Numbered from the stretch's first letter, positions 27,701 to 36,987 are shown. The stretch is DNA of 64,000 nt from Niastella vici (GCF_002077945.1 NZ_LVYD01000058.1:124001-188000); one strand, 5' to 3'. A program made the numbers and translations. The notes: a model not told the origin generated them from the letters alone.

Positions 27701-28196
27701 TGATCAAAAAAATGAATATGTGCTGAATGAGTTTTATGAGAGCGATCTCAACAATTACCGCCAGGGAACGGTGCGGTTTCAGTTGCCCACCATAGCGCCC
27801 GGGGCGCATACCCTAACCATAAAGGCCTGGGATGCGGCTAATAATTCAGGGGAAGTTACCCTCGATTTCAGGGTGGTTAAGGCGGAGAATTTTGCGCTGG
27901 ATCATGTATTGAATTATCCTAACCCGTTCACTACCCATACCACCTTCTGGTTTGAGCATAACAGGCCTGGGGAAGAATTACTTATAAGGATCCAGATATA
28001 TACGATTACAGGGAAGCTGGTAAAAACGCTGAACAAGACAATATTTTCCCCCGGAAACCGTTCGAGTGACGTGGAATGGAATGGCAGGGATGATTATGAT
28101 GATAAAATCGGACGGGGTGTGTATATTTACCGTTTAAGGGTACAAACTTCGGATGGTAAAGCAGCGGAAAAGCTTGAGAAGTTGTTTATATTGTAG
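24768..28196 (+). CDS. porU: Type IX secretion system sortase PorU (C25 cysteine peptidase)
   Basis: PorU removes the C-terminal sorting domain of type IX cargo on the cell surface and attaches the cargo to lipopolysaccharide. The 1142-aa protein has a signal peptide, a large N-terminal beta domain, and a gingipain-like C25 domain from about residue 400. The catalytic His is H650 in YTGHGGY and the catalytic Cys C684 in TATCDVAPYDNP. A C-terminal Ig-like region begins at LNYPNPFTTHTTFWF and ends in a FlgD-like strand set. It is divergent from gldJ and followed by porV, the expected PorU-PorV partner arrangement. Confidence 0.93.
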   Translation: MRCKPVIRLMMAGILVVNCMPVLSQRSYTANSVLAMGSWYKISTTTPGIYKIDLPFLASLGINTASLTASSIRLYGNGGQMLPEKPVNTIPDDLIENALWVEDGGDGRLNGSDYILFYAPGPHAWLKDSANKTFHHQKNIYSDTSYYYITIGQNGKRITTVNSTTPANTSISQVTRSWFYELDTVNFLSSGRQWYGEEFSNNGGKSLTRTYTLSMPNILADAATLATSCVARSFGSNSRFSVSVNNQQAMQFDVSATGTGSYDPFAMSAQSSATFSTTQSPVSVRFDYTPGSTGSQGWLDWFEVLARVDLSMTGNNQLLFRDWNSVGPGKVGTFVLKNVAAGTQVWDVTNTLEPIQMQGSMNGSEWRFVNECSRLHEYVAFNNSGFLTPAKVGSVPNQNLHGSALPQYIIITHPDLLAQAQRLARYHQQRENLSTLVVTVNQVYNEFSSGSPDPAALRDFVKMFYDRAGGDSAKAPKYLLLFGDASFDYRTRISNNTNLVPAWESPGSLDPLATYTSDDFFGLLGDNDDINGTGTYLLDIGIGRIPAKNEREAQAIVDKIVAYNEIKSLGPWRNECTFVADDEDNNLHLQDAEIMTQAVTATAPQENIDKIYLDAFQQESNSAGSRYPAVNLAINNKIYNGTLVWNYTGHGGYRRLAEEVVLDQDIINGFNNPNKLPLFITATCDVAPYDNPLVSSIGENLLLREKTGAIALMTTTRVVFAFSNRVMNENYLRTAFQKKPDSSYRSLGEAVRQAKNVTYSFLTDVVNNRKFTLLGDPALTIAFPGYQVQTSAINGKAVTGTPDTLKALSEYTISGIVQDNTGNTLNDFNGTIYPTIFDKVQTVNTLGNDPGSQAVPFQVQKNILFKGKASVSNGRFTFSFMVPKDISYQYGNGKISYYTDNGSKDGNGVLKNIIVGGSGNGVFDPLGPTIKAYLNDEKFVNGSITNDRPVLLLKLSDSSGINILGTGIGHDLVATLDNDQKNEYVLNEFYESDLNNYRQGTVRFQLPTIAPGAHTLTIKAWDAANNSGEVTLDFRVVKAENFALDHVLNYPNPFTTHTTFWFEHNRPGEELLIRIQIYTITGKLVKTLNKTIFSPGNRSSDVEWNGRDDYDDKIGRGVYIYRLRVQTSDGKAAEKLEKLFIL

Positions 28197-28370
28197 CCCA
28201 ATTTTGAAATTATATATTTTAGCCAATCTATCGACAGGAAACTTTACCCAAAATTTTTATTGTTCCGCATCAACAAGCTTTGATACAAAAGCAAGGGTAA
28301 TGTCTGTACTACCAAAATGCTATTGAGAAAAACGTTGAAGGCGGTTTGATCCTTAAAGACAATTCAAAAA

Positions 28371-29555
28371 ATGAAACGAAAAATCTTAAAACTAACTGTA
28401 GGTATTTTCCTGTTGGTGGGCGGTATTTCTGCAAATGCCCAAACAACCGACAAAATTAATGTTGTAACGACCGCAGTACCTTTCCTACGGATTTCTCCTG
28501 ATGCCCGTGCCGGTGGTATGGGTGATTTGGGAGTAGCCACCTCTCCTGATGCCATGTCTCCTATTTGGAACCTGGCAAAAGTACCATTTGCCCAGAAGAA
28601 CTTCAGCGTGGGGTTAACCTATACGCCCTGGTTAAAAGACCTGGGGTTAAACGATGTGTACCTGCTGGCATTAGCCGGATACATTAAGCTCGATGAAGAG
28701 TCGGCCATAGGCGGTTCTATCCGTTATTTCAGCCTCGGTAATATCCAGTTCACCGATCAGGGTGGTAACGACTACGGTAATGGCCGCCCCCGCGAATTTG
28801 GCATTGATGCCGGTTATACCCGTAAGTTGAGTGACAAAATTGGTCTTGGTATTGCTTTGCGTTATATTCGCTCAAACCTCGCTGGTAACCTGGCCCAAAG
28901 CGGTACTGCTTACAAACCAGGTTCAACTGTAGCCGGTGATGTCTCCTTTTTCTATACCGGCCAGAATGAAGCGGGTGAAGGTTGGAATATCGGCGCTGCT
29001 CTTACTAACCTGGGTGGAAAGATCGGTTATACGAACGATGCAACCCAGAAGGATTATATTCCTGCCAATTTAAGCCTGGGTACAACCTACACCAAGGTTT
29101 TTGATGAACAAAATAAGATCACTTTTGGTTTAGACCTGCATAAACTGCTGGTGCCTACACCACCTAATTTTGTTGACCCCAGCGACAGTGCTACCTATAG
29201 CGCCCAGGTAGCCGATTACAGAAATAAAAATGTAGTAAGCAGCTGGTTCAGCTCATTTGGCGATGCCCCCGGCGGTTTCAAGGAAGAATTAAAAGAATGG
29301 CAGATATCAACAGGCGCTGAATATGCGTATAATGATCAGTTCTTTTTCCGCGCCGGTTATTTTTATGAAAATAAAGACAAAGGCAACCGTAAATATTTTA
29401 CCGTTGGTTTAGGTGTTAAATACAATGTGTTTGGTTTGAATTTCTCTTACCTGGTTCCTTCCGGTTCAGGTGTAAACCGCAACCCATTATCTAATACCCT
29501 GCGTTTTGGCCTGATCTTCGACCTCGATGATCTGGGTGCTGAATCAACACAATAA
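28371..29555 (+). CDS. porV: Type IX secretion outer membrane protein PorV
   Basis: PorV is a FadL-like beta-barrel that shuttles cargo from the translocon to PorU. The 394-aa protein has a signal peptide and the characteristic mature start AVPFLRISPDARAGGMGDLGVATSPDAMSPIWNLAK. Repeated amphipathic strands follow, ending in a terminal strand NTLRFGLIFDLDD. The gene lies 174 nt after porU; the gap contains a TATATTTTAG element at 28211-28220 that may be its own promoter box, which would leave a leader of about 150 nt. A terminator follows. Confidence 0.93.
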   Translation: MKRKILKLTVGIFLLVGGISANAQTTDKINVVTTAVPFLRISPDARAGGMGDLGVATSPDAMSPIWNLAKVPFAQKNFSVGLTYTPWLKDLGLNDVYLLALAGYIKLDEESAIGGSIRYFSLGNIQFTDQGGNDYGNGRPREFGIDAGYTRKLSDKIGLGIALRYIRSNLAGNLAQSGTAYKPGSTVAGDVSFFYTGQNEAGEGWNIGAALTNLGGKIGYTNDATQKDYIPANLSLGTTYTKVFDEQNKITFGLDLHKLLVPTPPNFVDPSDSATYSAQVADYRNKNVVSSWFSSFGDAPGGFKEELKEWQISTGAEYAYNDQFFFRAGYFYENKDKGNRKYFTVGLGVKYNVFGLNFSYLVPSGSGVNRNPLSNTLRFGLIFDLDDLGAESTQ

Positions 29556-29590
29556 TTCGTTAATACGCTGATAGAATTGAATATATTTGA

Positions 29591-29619
29591 AGCGTTCCGG
29601 CTGACCGGGACGCTTTTTT
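29591..29619 (+). terminator. Intrinsic terminator downstream of porV
   Basis: The 10-bp stem AGCGTTCCGG / CCGGGACGCT (one G-U pair) has a CTGA loop and is followed by six T. It lies 35 nt after the porV stop. Confidence 0.8.
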
Positions 29620-29642
29620 CATTTTCAAATTATCACATAAGT

Positions 29643-30116
29643 ATGCGAATTGGATTCGGGGTCGATTTTCATCAGTTAACAGAAGGCAGAGACCTATGGA
29701 TAGGCGGGGTAAAAATTCCTCATCATAAAGGAGCGCTGGGGCACAGCGATGCCGATGTATTGTTGCATGCCATTTGCGATGCCCTGCTGGGTGCGCTGGC
29801 GCTGGGCGATATAGGTATGCATTTTCCCAATACAGATGCCACTTATAAAGACATTGACAGCAAAATACTGTTACAGAAAAGTTACGAATTGATAAAGGCC
29901 CGCAACTACCGGGTAATAAATGTAGATTCGTCTATTTGCCTGGAGGCGCCCAAGATCAAGAAATATTCAGATCAAATGCGCAGTGTGATTGCCGGTATCC
30001 TTGATATCACCTCGGAAGACGTATCGGTAAAAGCCACTACCACAGAGACAATGGGGTTTGTAGGAAGGGAAGAAGGGTTGGTAGCCTATGCAACAGTTTT
30101 ATTGGAAAAAATGTGA
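29643..30116 (+). CDS. ispF: 2-C-methyl-D-erythritol 2,4-cyclodiphosphate synthase
   Basis: IspF makes the cyclic diphosphate intermediate of the MEP isoprenoid pathway. The start at 29643 gives the standard N-terminus MRIGFGVDFHQL with zinc ligands D8 and H10; the frame is open further upstream but that part overlaps the porV terminator. GHSDADVLLHAICDALLGALALGDIG holds the third ligand His, and KATTTETMGFVGREEG is the conserved C-terminal substrate segment. At 157 aa it is full length. Confidence 0.96.
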   Translation: MRIGFGVDFHQLTEGRDLWIGGVKIPHHKGALGHSDADVLLHAICDALLGALALGDIGMHFPNTDATYKDIDSKILLQKSYELIKARNYRVINVDSSICLEAPKIKKYSDQMRSVIAGILDITSEDVSVKATTTETMGFVGREEGLVAYATVLLEKM

Positions 30117-30175
30117 TAATTAGCACATTATGTATTTATTGCAACTTGTGCCGATAAAAATCGGGATTAGCATAT

Positions 30176-30183
30176 TACATTTG
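30176..30183 (+). promoter_or_regulatory. TAnnTTTG box of dut, probable leaderless start
   Basis: TACATTTG fits the -7 consensus and ends 4 nt before the dut ATG at 30188, the same spacing as for murF and trmD. No TTG is found at the normal -33 distance. A small CCGAT...ATCGG inverted repeat lies just upstream (30151-30164). Confidence 0.45.
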
Positions 30184-30187
30184 CGCC

Positions 30188-30631
30188 ATGTCAAAAGTAA
30201 AAGTCAGGATCATTAACCAGTCGAATAATCCGTTGCCCGAATATGCAACGGAGCAGGCAGCTGGCATGGATATACGCGCTTTTTTGGAGGCGCCCATTGT
30301 TTTGAACCCGCTCGAACGGTTCCTGGTGCCAACCGGTTTGTTTATTGAATTGCCCAAGGGGTATGAAGCGCAGATCCGCCCCCGTAGCGGTTTGGCCATT
30401 AAACAGGGGCTTACCTGTTTGAACAGTCCCGGTACCATCGATGCCGATTACCGCGGCGAGGTAAAGATCATTCTGATAAACTTATCACAGGAACCCCAAA
30501 CCATTCATCCCGGCGATCGCATTGCCCAAATGGTTGTACACGATGTAGAACGTGTAAAATGGAAACCCGTTAAATCAATTTCGGTAACCAAACGCCACGA
30601 CGGTGGATTTGGCCATACCGGTAAATCGTAA
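30188..30631 (+). CDS. dut: dUTP diphosphatase
   Basis: Dut hydrolyses dUTP to dUMP, keeping uracil out of DNA and feeding thymidylate synthesis. The 147-aa trimeric-type protein has the five motifs in order: [51 protein letters not shown] and the C-terminal [12 protein letters not shown] that closes the active site. The following lipoprotein gene begins 3 nt after the stop, so they are probably cotranscribed. Confidence 0.96.
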   Translation: MSKVKVRIINQSNNPLPEYATEQAAGMDIRAFLEAPIVLNPLERFLVPTGLFIELPKGYEAQIRPRSGLAIKQGLTCLNSPGTIDADYRGEVKIILINLSQEPQTIHPGDRIAQMVVHDVERVKWKPVKSISVTKRHDGGFGHTGKS

Positions 30632-30634
30632 TGC

Positions 30635-31459
30635 ATGCAATATTTCCGTGTCATATGTATATTATCGTTGGCCATAGCAACCATAAGTAGCTGCCGGTCA
30701 ACAAAAACGATCCAGACCGCCATTGCCAAAAAGGATACCACCCAGGTAATGATCCCGGTGGTTGATCACCATCGTGTAGACTCGATCCAGTATATTAAAA
30801 AAGTGTGGGATACCATTCTCAAGAACAATATTGATTTCAGGACCTTTTCAGCAAAGATCAAGGTGGATTTTGAAGGCAAGGATGGAAAAAGAAATGATTT
30901 CAATGCCTTTATAAGAATAAAAAAAGACAGTATTATTTGGGTGAACATCAATGCCGCCCTCGGTTTTGATGCTTTCAGGGTATTGATAACCCCCGACAGT
31001 GTAAAGGTCATCAACAAGCTGAACAAGACCGTGCAGTTCCGCTCGCTGGAATCGCTGAAGGAAGTAACGCAAATGCCATTGACATTTACCGACCTGCAAA
31101 ATCTGCTGCTGGGCAATCCTATATTTCTCGACAGCAATATAAACTCGTATAAAAAAGACGATAAGTCTATTTCACTCATCAGCATGGGCACTTTGTTCAA
31201 ACACCTGCTTACTGTTAGTAAAGATGATTATACCCTGCAGCATAGCAAGCTCGATGATGTGGATGCCATCAGGGCCCGTACCGCCGATCTTACTTATGGT
31301 GATTACCAGTATAAGAATGGCATCCGGTTTTCGGCCTATCGTAAAATTACGGTATCAGAGAAAAGTAAGCTGGATATAGAGATGGAGTTCAAACAATTTG
31401 ATTTTAACGTTGATTTAAACTTTCCATTCACGATCCCGAAAAATTATAAACGCAAATAA
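30635..31459 (+). CDS. DUF4292 family lipoprotein
   Basis: The 274-aa protein has a lipoprotein signal (ATISSC, Cys20) and a mature LolA/LolB-like beta-rich region with the pattern FSAKIKVDFEGKDGKRNDFNAFIRIKKDSIIWVNINAALGFDAFRVLITPDSVKVI. I recognise this as DUF4292, a Bacteroidota family often placed just before an EnvC-like gene, as here. Function is unproven; the fold suggests lipid or lipoprotein handling at the outer membrane. It starts 3 nt after dut and precedes the first EnvC-like gene by 93 nt. Confidence 0.85.
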   Translation: MQYFRVICILSLAIATISSCRSTKTIQTAIAKKDTTQVMIPVVDHHRVDSIQYIKKVWDTILKNNIDFRTFSAKIKVDFEGKDGKRNDFNAFIRIKKDSIIWVNINAALGFDAFRVLITPDSVKVINKLNKTVQFRSLESLKEVTQMPLTFTDLQNLLLGNPIFLDSNINSYKKDDKSISLISMGTLFKHLLTVSKDDYTLQHSKLDDVDAIRARTADLTYGDYQYKNGIRFSAYRKITVSEKSKLDIEMEFKQFDFNVDLNFPFTIPKNYKRK

Positions 31460-31552
31460 GCGTTATAGTTTTAAATTACGTTCCAACCCTATTGACAACC
31501 ACGATTGCCAATGACCCTGCCCCAACCCGTTAACACTTAAAATTTTTTCAGT

Positions 31553-32944
31553 ATGCTGAAAATGATGCTTACCTGTTTTTTGGCCATGGCAGTTCATGTG
31601 GCGCTTTTTGCACAACAACAAGCCGGAAGCAGTGAGGACCTGAAAAGGAAGCAGGCTGATATTCAGCGTGAGATCGATGACCTCAGAAATACGCTGAAGG
31701 ATGCCAAAAAGAATGCAAAGGCAGGTTTGTTACAACTGTCGATGGTGCAAAAAAAACTACGCCTGCGCGAACAGGCCATCGGTAACATCAATCAGCAGAT
31801 AAACGTAATAGAAGGCAGTATTGGTAAATCGAAAAATGAGATCGGACGCCTCAAAACTGAGCTCGATACCCTGAAAGAGGGGTACGCCAAAAGCATTGTA
31901 TACGCCTATAAAAATCGCAGCAACTACGATTTCCTGAACTTCATATTTTCTTCCTCCAGTTTTAATGATGCCTTGCGCCGGGTGCAGTATTTGCGCGCCT
32001 ACCGGCTGTATCGTGAAGAACAGGCGACAACCATAAAGAATACCCAGTTATTGTTACAGAACAAGATCGCGGGGCTCGAAAGCACGCGTAAGGAAAAAGA
32101 CGTGGTATTACAAAAACAGGAAAAGCAAAAAATAGAGCTGGAAGATGAGAAAAAAGAGAAGAACGAGATCGTGAGCAAGCTCAAGGCGCGTGAAAAGGAG
32201 ATCTCCAAAGAACTTACTGTAAAACAAAAGGCCGACCAGAAATTAAAAGTAGCTATCAGAACGGCGATCGACCGTGAAATAAAGATCGCCCGCGAGAAAG
32301 CCCTGGCCGAAGCAAAGGCCCGGGAGGCCCGTGAAGCGGCAGAAAGGGAAGAAACTGCCAAAAAGAACGCAGCAGCAGAAGCGGCAGCCCGCAAAGCAGC
32401 AGAAAAGGAAAAAAATGCCAATGCGGCTTCTACACCAGCCACCACACCAGCTGTAGTAAAGGTGGAACCTAAGAAAGAAGCGCCTAAAAAGCCAGTGGAG
32501 AGCGTGCTGGAATCAACACCGGAAGGGTTCAGGATAAGTGGCAGCTTCGAAAGTAATAAAGGCCGGTTGCCCTGGCCGGTTGAAAAAGCCAATGTGAAGA
32601 TCCACTTCGGTACCTATTCCATTGAAGGTACCAAGCTGCGTGGGAACAACCCCGGTATTACCCTGGCCACAGAACCAGGCGCAGTGGTAAGGGCAGTGTT
32701 TGAAGGCGAAGTATCGCGCATCTTTGACATCGATGGCAACTGGAGCGTGCTGGTACGTCATGGAAAATACTTTACCGTATATAGTAATCTGTCATCAGTA
32801 AGCGTAGCAAAAGACCAGAAAATTTCAGCCGGAACAATGTTGGGCCGTGCGGCCGCCAACGACGATGGCAACGGGGAGATCGAATTTCTGCTGATGCAGG
32901 AAAACCGGAACCTTGATCCGGAAAGCTGGATACGAAGAAGGTAG
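31553..32944 (+). CDS. EnvC-like murein hydrolase activator (degenerate M23 domain), copy 1
   Basis: The 463-aa periplasmic protein has a signal peptide, a long coiled coil (residues about 25-240), an Ala/Lys/Glu-rich linker (about 235-310) and a C-terminal LytM/M23-like domain starting at GRLPWPVEKANVKIHFG. Metal ligands of active M23 peptidases appear lost: the HxH position reads IEF and the YGHL position reads YSNL. Loss of zinc ligands is typical of EnvC, which activates amidases during cell division and does not cut peptidoglycan itself. A paralog follows directly at 33077. Confidence 0.88.
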   Translation: MLKMMLTCFLAMAVHVALFAQQQAGSSEDLKRKQADIQREIDDLRNTLKDAKKNAKAGLLQLSMVQKKLRLREQAIGNINQQINVIEGSIGKSKNEIGRLKTELDTLKEGYAKSIVYAYKNRSNYDFLNFIFSSSSFNDALRRVQYLRAYRLYREEQATTIKNTQLLLQNKIAGLESTRKEKDVVLQKQEKQKIELEDEKKEKNEIVSKLKAREKEISKELTVKQKADQKLKVAIRTAIDREIKIAREKALAEAKAREAREAAEREETAKKNAAAEAAARKAAEKEKNANAASTPATTPAVVKVEPKKEAPKKPVESVLESTPEGFRISGSFESNKGRLPWPVEKANVKIHFGTYSIEGTKLRGNNPGITLATEPGAVVRAVFEGEVSRIFDIDGNWSVLVRHGKYFTVYSNLSSVSVAKDQKISAGTMLGRAAANDDGNGEIEFLLMQENRNLDPESWIRRR

Positions 32945-33076
32945 GTTGGTGCGTTATAAGCCTGTTCGGGCAATAATCGTGGTTGAAAGGTTAAGTTGAA
33001 TGGGGATAACTTAAAGCCCGGACGAAAGACAATAATGGCGTAAATGTCGTATCGACAAAAAATCTAATCTGCCCCT

Positions 33077-34297
33077 ATGCTCAAATTCACGGCCACCTGC
33101 ATTGTAGCCCTTTTCATTGCCATTAACCTGCCTGCCCAGCAACAGGGTAGCAGTGAGGACCTCAAGCTGAAACAAAGCGAAATCCAGCGCGAGATCGATG
33201 AGTTGAAGAGTGCCCTCAGGAATACACATGATAATACCCGCTCGGGTGTTAAGCAACTGGAAATGGTGAAGGAAAAGCTGCGGTTGCGTGAACGGGCCAT
33301 CAGGAACATCAATCAGCAGATGCATGCCCTCGAAGGGAATATCGGGAAATCAAAAAATGAGATCGACAGTCTGAAAGACCGGCTCGATACCCTGAAGGTT
33401 CAATACGCCCGCAACGTTGTATACGCTTATAAACTCCGCAACAATTACGAATACCTGAGTTTTGTTTTTTCTGCCACTTCGTTCAATGATGCATTGAACA
33501 GGATCCATTATTTCAAGGCATATCACGAATACTGCGAAGAAAAGGCTGCTGCCATCAGGAGTACACAACAACTACTTGCTGGTAAGATCACCGGGCTTGA
33601 AATAACCCGTAAGGAAAAAGATGCCGTAATACAAAAGCAACAAAAGCAAAGGGAAGAACTGGAAGAAGAGAAAAGGGAAAAGAATGCGGCGGTAAAAAGC
33701 CTTAAGAGCCGGGAGAAAGAAATTGCAAAGGCGCTCGATGCCAAAAAGAAAGCCGACCAGAAATTAGGGAAGGAGATCCAGAAGGCCATTCAAAATGAAT
33801 TTAACAAGGTTGCGGGAACAGTTGCAACCACTGGCAACGGAACAATCATCAAGAAAAGTAAGTTGGAAACTACGCCTGAGGGTTTGCGCATCAGCGGTAG
33901 TTTTGAAAAAAATAAAGGCCACCTGCCCTGGCCGGTTGACAAAGCATCGGTGAAGCTTCATTTTGGACGGAACGTCCTGCCGAATGAAGTGATCATCAAT
34001 AACCCCAGTTTAACGCTGGCAACCGAAACCGGCACTGCCGTGAAGGCTATTTTTGAAGGAGATGTGTCTTCAGTTTTTAAAATAGAAAGCGATTGGACGG
34101 TGATGGTAAAGCACGGTAAATATTTTACGGTATATGGCCACCTGAAATCTGTAAGCGTAGAAAAAAATCAGAAAGTAACGGCCGGCCAGGTGGTAGGAAC
34201 TGCTGCCATTAGCGACGATGGTGATGGCGAAGTTGAATTTATCTTATTACAGGAAAGGACCAATGTAGATCCTGAGAAATGGCTTAGGAAGCCGTAA
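33077..34297 (+). CDS. EnvC-like murein hydrolase activator (degenerate M23 domain), copy 2
   Basis: The 406-aa paralog of the preceding gene has the same order: signal peptide, coiled coil and LytM-like domain (GHLPWPVDKASVKLHFG). N-terminal segments are nearly the same in both (SSEDLK-K-IQREID and LRLRE-AI-NINQQ). It lacks the Ala/Lys-rich linker of copy 1, which explains the length difference. It keeps the YGHL His that copy 1 has changed to Asn, but HxH reads VEF, so it is probably also inactive. It is 132 nt downstream of copy 1 and ends at a bidirectional terminator. Confidence 0.88.
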   Translation: MLKFTATCIVALFIAINLPAQQQGSSEDLKLKQSEIQREIDELKSALRNTHDNTRSGVKQLEMVKEKLRLRERAIRNINQQMHALEGNIGKSKNEIDSLKDRLDTLKVQYARNVVYAYKLRNNYEYLSFVFSATSFNDALNRIHYFKAYHEYCEEKAAAIRSTQQLLAGKITGLEITRKEKDAVIQKQQKQREELEEEKREKNAAVKSLKSREKEIAKALDAKKKADQKLGKEIQKAIQNEFNKVAGTVATTGNGTIIKKSKLETTPEGLRISGSFEKNKGHLPWPVDKASVKLHFGRNVLPNEVIINNPSLTLATETGTAVKAIFEGDVSSVFKIESDWTVMVKHGKYFTVYGHLKSVSVEKNQKVTAGQVVGTAAISDDGDGEVEFILLQERTNVDPEKWLRKP

Positions 34298-34319
34298 ACG
34301 AGGGCTTGAAATAATTGAA

Positions 34320-34354
34320 AAAGGGGTGAACAGCGTATAGCAGTTCACCCCTTT
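34320..34354. terminator. Bidirectional terminator between EnvC copy 2 and bshA
   Basis: The perfect 12-bp stem AAAGGGGTGAAC / GTTCACCCCTTT has an 11-nt loop, with A-run and T-run flanks. It sits between two convergent genes. A second short palindrome, CTGAG...CTCAG (34361-34375), follows it. Confidence 0.75.
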
Positions 34355-34378
34355 ACTATTCTGAGCGAAGTCTCAGCA

Positions 34379-35518
34379 TTAAACCCGGTTGGTAATATTT
34401 TGTAAGAATCGATTATAAAGTGCTTCATACCGGGGTACAATAGTATCTATATCGTATAAACGGGCATGCGCAGCTGCCTTCGTTTTAAAACGCTGTAGTT
34501 TATTTTCATCCGATAACAGTTCAATGGCCCGCTGGCCCATGGTTTCCACATCGCCAACATCGGCCAGATACCCGGTTTCGCCTTCTATATTTACCTCAGG
34601 CAAACCACCGGCATTACTCGAGATCACTGGCACACCGGCCGCCATGGCTTCCAGGGCCGCCAAACCGAAACTTTCATAATCGGAAGGCAATACGAACAGG
34701 TCAGAAATAGCCAGCACTTCTTCAATTTGCTCCTGCCGGCCAACAAAACGGGTTTCATCGTAGATGCCCAGCTCCCGGCTCAGGCTTTCTGCTGCCGGAC
34801 GTTCAGGACCATCGCCCACAAACAACAGCTTGCTGGGAACTTTTTTATTGATCTCAGCAAAGATGCGCACCACATCAGTTACTCTTTTTAGCTTACGGAA
34901 GTTAGATGCATGCAACACTACTTTCTCATTATGCGGCGCTATTACACGGCGGAACGCATCGATGGGTTTTTTACGAAAGCGTTTTACATCAACAAAGTTC
35001 TGAATGACCTTGATCTCTTTTTCTATCTTGAAATTGCGGTAAGTTTCATCGCGCAGGTTTTGCGATACAGCGGTAATGGCATCGCTTTCGTTGATGGAGA
35101 AGGTGACCACAGGGGCAAAGGTCTTATCTCTTCCTACCAGCGTAATATCGGTACCATGCAGGGTAGTGATAACCGGAAGGATCTTGCCCTGTTTCTCCAG
35201 TATTTTCTTGGCCATATAAGCTGCCGACGCATGGGGAATGGCATAATGTACGTGCAGCAGGTCGATATTATTATTTACAATTACATCAACCATTGTGCTC
35301 GATAAAGCCGTTTCATAAGGTGGATAATCAAACAACGGATAGGTGGGCACCCGAACCTCATGATAAAAGATGTTGGCATTAAATTCACTCAACCTCACTG
35401 GTTGCTGGTACGTGATAAAATGCACCTGATGTCCTTTATCAGCCAGGGCCTTTCCCAATTCCGTTGCTAAAACCCCGCTTCCGCCAAACGTTGGATAGCA
35501 AACAATTCCAATGCGCAT
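34379..35518 (-). CDS. bshA: N-acetyl-alpha-D-glucosaminyl L-malate synthase
   Basis: BshA joins GlcNAc from UDP-GlcNAc to malate, the first step of bacillithiol synthesis. The start at 35518 gives [25 protein letters not shown], the usual BshA N-terminus. Other family marks are [41 protein letters not shown] and the GT4 donor-site pattern [24 protein letters not shown]. At 379 aa it is the expected length. The other bsh genes are not in the window. Confidence 0.94.
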   Translation of the reverse strand: MRIGIVCYPTFGGSGVLATELGKALADKGHQVHFITYQQPVRLSEFNANIFYHEVRVPTYPLFDYPPYETALSSTMVDVIVNNNIDLLHVHYAIPHASAAYMAKKILEKQGKILPVITTLHGTDITLVGRDKTFAPVVTFSINESDAITAVSQNLRDETYRNFKIEKEIKVIQNFVDVKRFRKKPIDAFRRVIAPHNEKVVLHASNFRKLKRVTDVVRIFAEINKKVPSKLLFVGDGPERPAAESLSRELGIYDETRFVGRQEQIEEVLAISDLFVLPSDYESFGLAALEAMAAGVPVISSNAGGLPEVNIEGETGYLADVGDVETMGQRAIELLSDENKLQRFKTKAAAHARLYDIDTIVPRYEALYNRFLQNITNRV

Positions 35519-35615
35519 ATAGCAGTTTAAAATTAAGTGTGTGTGAAGGTAATTTAAAACAGTCACATAATGTTCCAGGGGATCATTTTGACTATTTTAG
35601 CGTAAAATAACGCAC

Positions 35616-36987
35616 ATGAGATTTAAATTGTTTACGCTATTGTTAACAATTATTACTTTAACAGGCCATGCCCAAAATGAAGACTCCCTGAAAATACGGG
35701 CCATTGCCAATGAAATACTGCTTAATAGTACCGCCTACGAAAATTTACGCGTGCTTACCAAACAGGTAGGGGCCCGGCTCACCGGTTCACCACAAACCTA
35801 TAAGGCCGAAGCCTGGGGACAAAAAGCCCTGCAACAGGCTGGCGCCGACCGGGTAATTACCCAATCATGCCTGGTTCCGCACTGGATAAGAGGTGGTAAG
35901 GATGAGGCCTGGATAGCCCTGCCCGGTAAAAAAAATCAAACCCTCGATGTGCTCGCGCTGGGCAATTCCATGGGAACCGGTTCCAAAGGCATACAGGCCC
36001 CTGTTGTACTGGTAAATTCTTTTGAAGAGCTGGAACAGAAAAAAGCTTCGGTAAAAGGTAAGATCGTTTTCTACAACTATAAATTTAACGATACCTATGT
36101 AAAAACTTTTGAAGCTTATCGTGATGCGGTAGGGTACCGGGGCGCTGGCCCCAGCCAGGCTGCTAAATAAATATGGCGCGGTTGCGGTGCTCATTCGTTC
36201 CATGAGCCATGCGGCCGATAACAACCCGCATACCGGTTCAACCCGTTACAACGATTCTTTTCCCAAAATTCCCGCTGCAGCCCTGGGCTTGCACGATGCC
36301 GGCCGGCTGGCTGCCCTGCTGCAAAAGGAACCGGCAACCGTTTATTTGAAAACGATGGGGCAAATGCTGCCCGATACCGTAGCACATAATATCATTGGCG
36401 AAATTACGGGCAGTGAATTCCCTGACGAGATCATAACAGTAGGCGGCCACCTCGATTCATGGGACCCCGCCGAAGGAGCACATGATGATGGCAGTGGATG
36501 TGTGCAGTCGATAGAAGTGCTGCGGGCGTTAAAAACCATCGGGTATAAACCCAAACGCACCATCAGGATAGTGTTGTTTGCCAATGAAGAAAACGGAACA
36601 CGGGGTGGCCTCAAATATGCCGAGGAAGCCCGCAGTAAAAAAGAGAAACATATTTTTGCGCTCGAAAGCGATGAAGGCGGCTTTACGCCCCGTGGTTTTG
36701 GGGTTACCATGAGTGCCGAACATTTAAATAAGCTGCGCAACTGGTTGCCCTTGCTTACGCCCTATGGCATCAGTGAAATAGAAAATGGCGGTGGCGGTTC
36801 TGATATTGGTCCATTAAACCGCGACCTGGGTACACCGCTGGCCGGTTTACAACCCGATTCACAACGGTATTTTGATATTCACCATGCCCGCAGCGATGTG
36901 TTTGAGGCGGTGAATAAACGTGAGCTGGAACTGGGGGCTGTTTCTATTGCCGCTTTGATCTATCTTGTGGATAAATACGGATTATAA
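35616..36987 (+). pseudogene. M28 family peptidase disrupted by a 4-bp duplication
   Basis: Two frames together encode one M28 aminopeptidase (carboxypeptidase Q-like) of about 450 aa. The first part (35616-36170) has a signal peptide and PA-type domain and stops at TAA in GPSQAAK. The second resumes in another frame at 36172 with YGAVAVLIRSMSHAADNNPHTG and holds the zinc site (GGHLDSWDPAEGAHDDGSG, ANEENGTRGG, DIHHARSDVFE). At 36165-36172 AAAT is tandemly repeated; removing 4 nt restores one frame. All catalytic residues remain, so it is a recent mutation, a phase-variable site or a sequencing error. Confidence 0.88.

Noticed and set aside
31999-32592. 197-codon open frame, Ser/Ala/Phe-rich, minus strand
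   Set aside because: It is antisense to the coiled-coil and Ala/Lys-rich part of EnvC copy 1; the low-complexity composition is an artefact.
36150-36190. Programmed ribosomal frameshift in the M28 gene
   Set aside because: The offset is caused by a 4-nt duplication, with no slippery heptamer or pseudoknot seen; a mutation or sequencing error is simpler.
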